Shown here piece after piece: positions 63,852 to 64,000 of a stretch of DNA of 64,000 bases; the stretch's first letter is position 1; every line of letters starts with the position of its first letter. This DNA is from Pacificitalea sp040119125. Its GTDB lineage: Bacteria > Pseudomonadota > Alphaproteobacteria > Rhodobacterales > Rhodobacteraceae. Where the stretch lies: assembly GCA_040119125.1 (NCBI GenBank), contig JBEDTR010000017.1:186001-250000 (forward strand). The letters are read 5' to 3'. Under the pieces are notes generated by a model. It made no database searches, had not been told where the DNA came from, and was given only the letters and a program-made list of their open reading frames with translations. A program made the position numbers and the translations under genes.

Positions 63852-64000
63852 TGCAGACCAAACCCCTCGCGCGCCTGATCGCCACGGTGTTCGGCACCGG
63901 CAATCTCAAACCCGGCCCCGGCACATGGGGCAGCGCTGTCGCGGTGCCGCTGGGCTGGGCGCTGCATTATGCGGGCGGCTTTCCGTTACTTGTCCTGGCC
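63851..64000 (+). CDS. pgpA: Phosphatidylglycerophosphatase A (partial)
   Basis: First 50 codons of a gene cut by the right edge. The start MQTKPLARLIATVFGTGN is followed by LKPGPGTWGSAVAVPLG, which matches the conserved PGTWGS element of PgpA, the membrane enzyme that removes phosphate from phosphatidylglycerophosphate. Its ATG shares one base with the ispDF stop (TGATG), so it is translationally coupled. Confidence 0.85.
   Translation, partial: MQTKPLARLIATVFGTGNLKPGPGTWGSAVAVPLGWALHYAGGFPLLVLA

Overview
The window comes from a high-GC alphaproteobacterium of the Rhodobacteraceae (Paracoccus/Roseobacter relatives). The evidence is the lipoyl-domain-fused pyruvate dehydrogenase E1 beta, the dusB(nifR3)-ntrB-ntrC-ntrY-ntrX block with NtrC and NtrX lacking GAFTGA, a Paracoccus-type sox cluster, HdaA next to ppk1, and a fused IspDF. 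This assignment is inferred from gene content, not from a database search.

Layout. 1-6.6 kb: pdhB (cut by the left edge), pdhA, a ZIP-like membrane protein, an FtsB-like septum protein, rpsB-tsf, and two small unknown genes. 6.7-21.2 kb: eleven minus-strand genes read as one catabolic operon (iclR, MDR dehydrogenase, FAD subunit, FeS/Mo subunit, second Mo subunit, tctC, tctB, tctA, IolD-like ThDP enzyme, semialdehyde dehydrogenase, IlvD/Edd dehydratase). A divergent BLUF photoreceptor gene shares the iclR promoter region. 21.9-38.2 kb: mostly housekeeping (HDAC-like amidohydrolase, carB, AI-2E-type permease, hdaA, ppk1, ppx, mazG, PpiD-like chaperone, trpE). 38.4-50.2 kb: a complete sox thiosulfate-oxidation cluster: minus-strand soxVW-XYZA-B-CD plus DUF302, and plus-strand soxS-glcG-soxR-soxT. 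50.3-64 kb: LysM protein, LOG protein, EamA/RarD permease, ntrXYCB-dusB, ispDF and the start of pgpA.

How the parts work together. The 6.7-21.2 kb operon combines an uptake system for an organic acid, a molybdenum hydroxylase whose Mo chain is split in two (with the FeS domain fused to the first half), an alcohol dehydrogenase, a ring- or C-C-cleaving ThDP enzyme, an aldehyde dehydrogenase and a [2Fe-2S] dehydratase. This reads as a route for an unidentified hydroxylated or cyclic acid under IclR control. The sox cluster encodes SoxXA, SoxYZ, SoxB and SoxCD for oxidation of thiosulfate to sulfate, the SoxV/W/S thiol relay, the SoxT importer and the persulfide-sensing repressor SoxR. An ATTC-N8-GAAT operator candidate lies upstream of soxX.

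Unexplained structure sits mainly in gaps: a dispersed ~150-175 bp structured repeat (two copies at 31.1-31.5 kb, four at 54.2-54.9 kb), a 63-bp palindromic tandem repeat at 34.4 kb, a 27-bp tandem repeat running over the soxZ stop codon, and hairpins between operon genes (tctC/tctB, soxA/soxB, rpsB/tsf). No tRNA, rRNA, insertion sequence or CRISPR array was seen.
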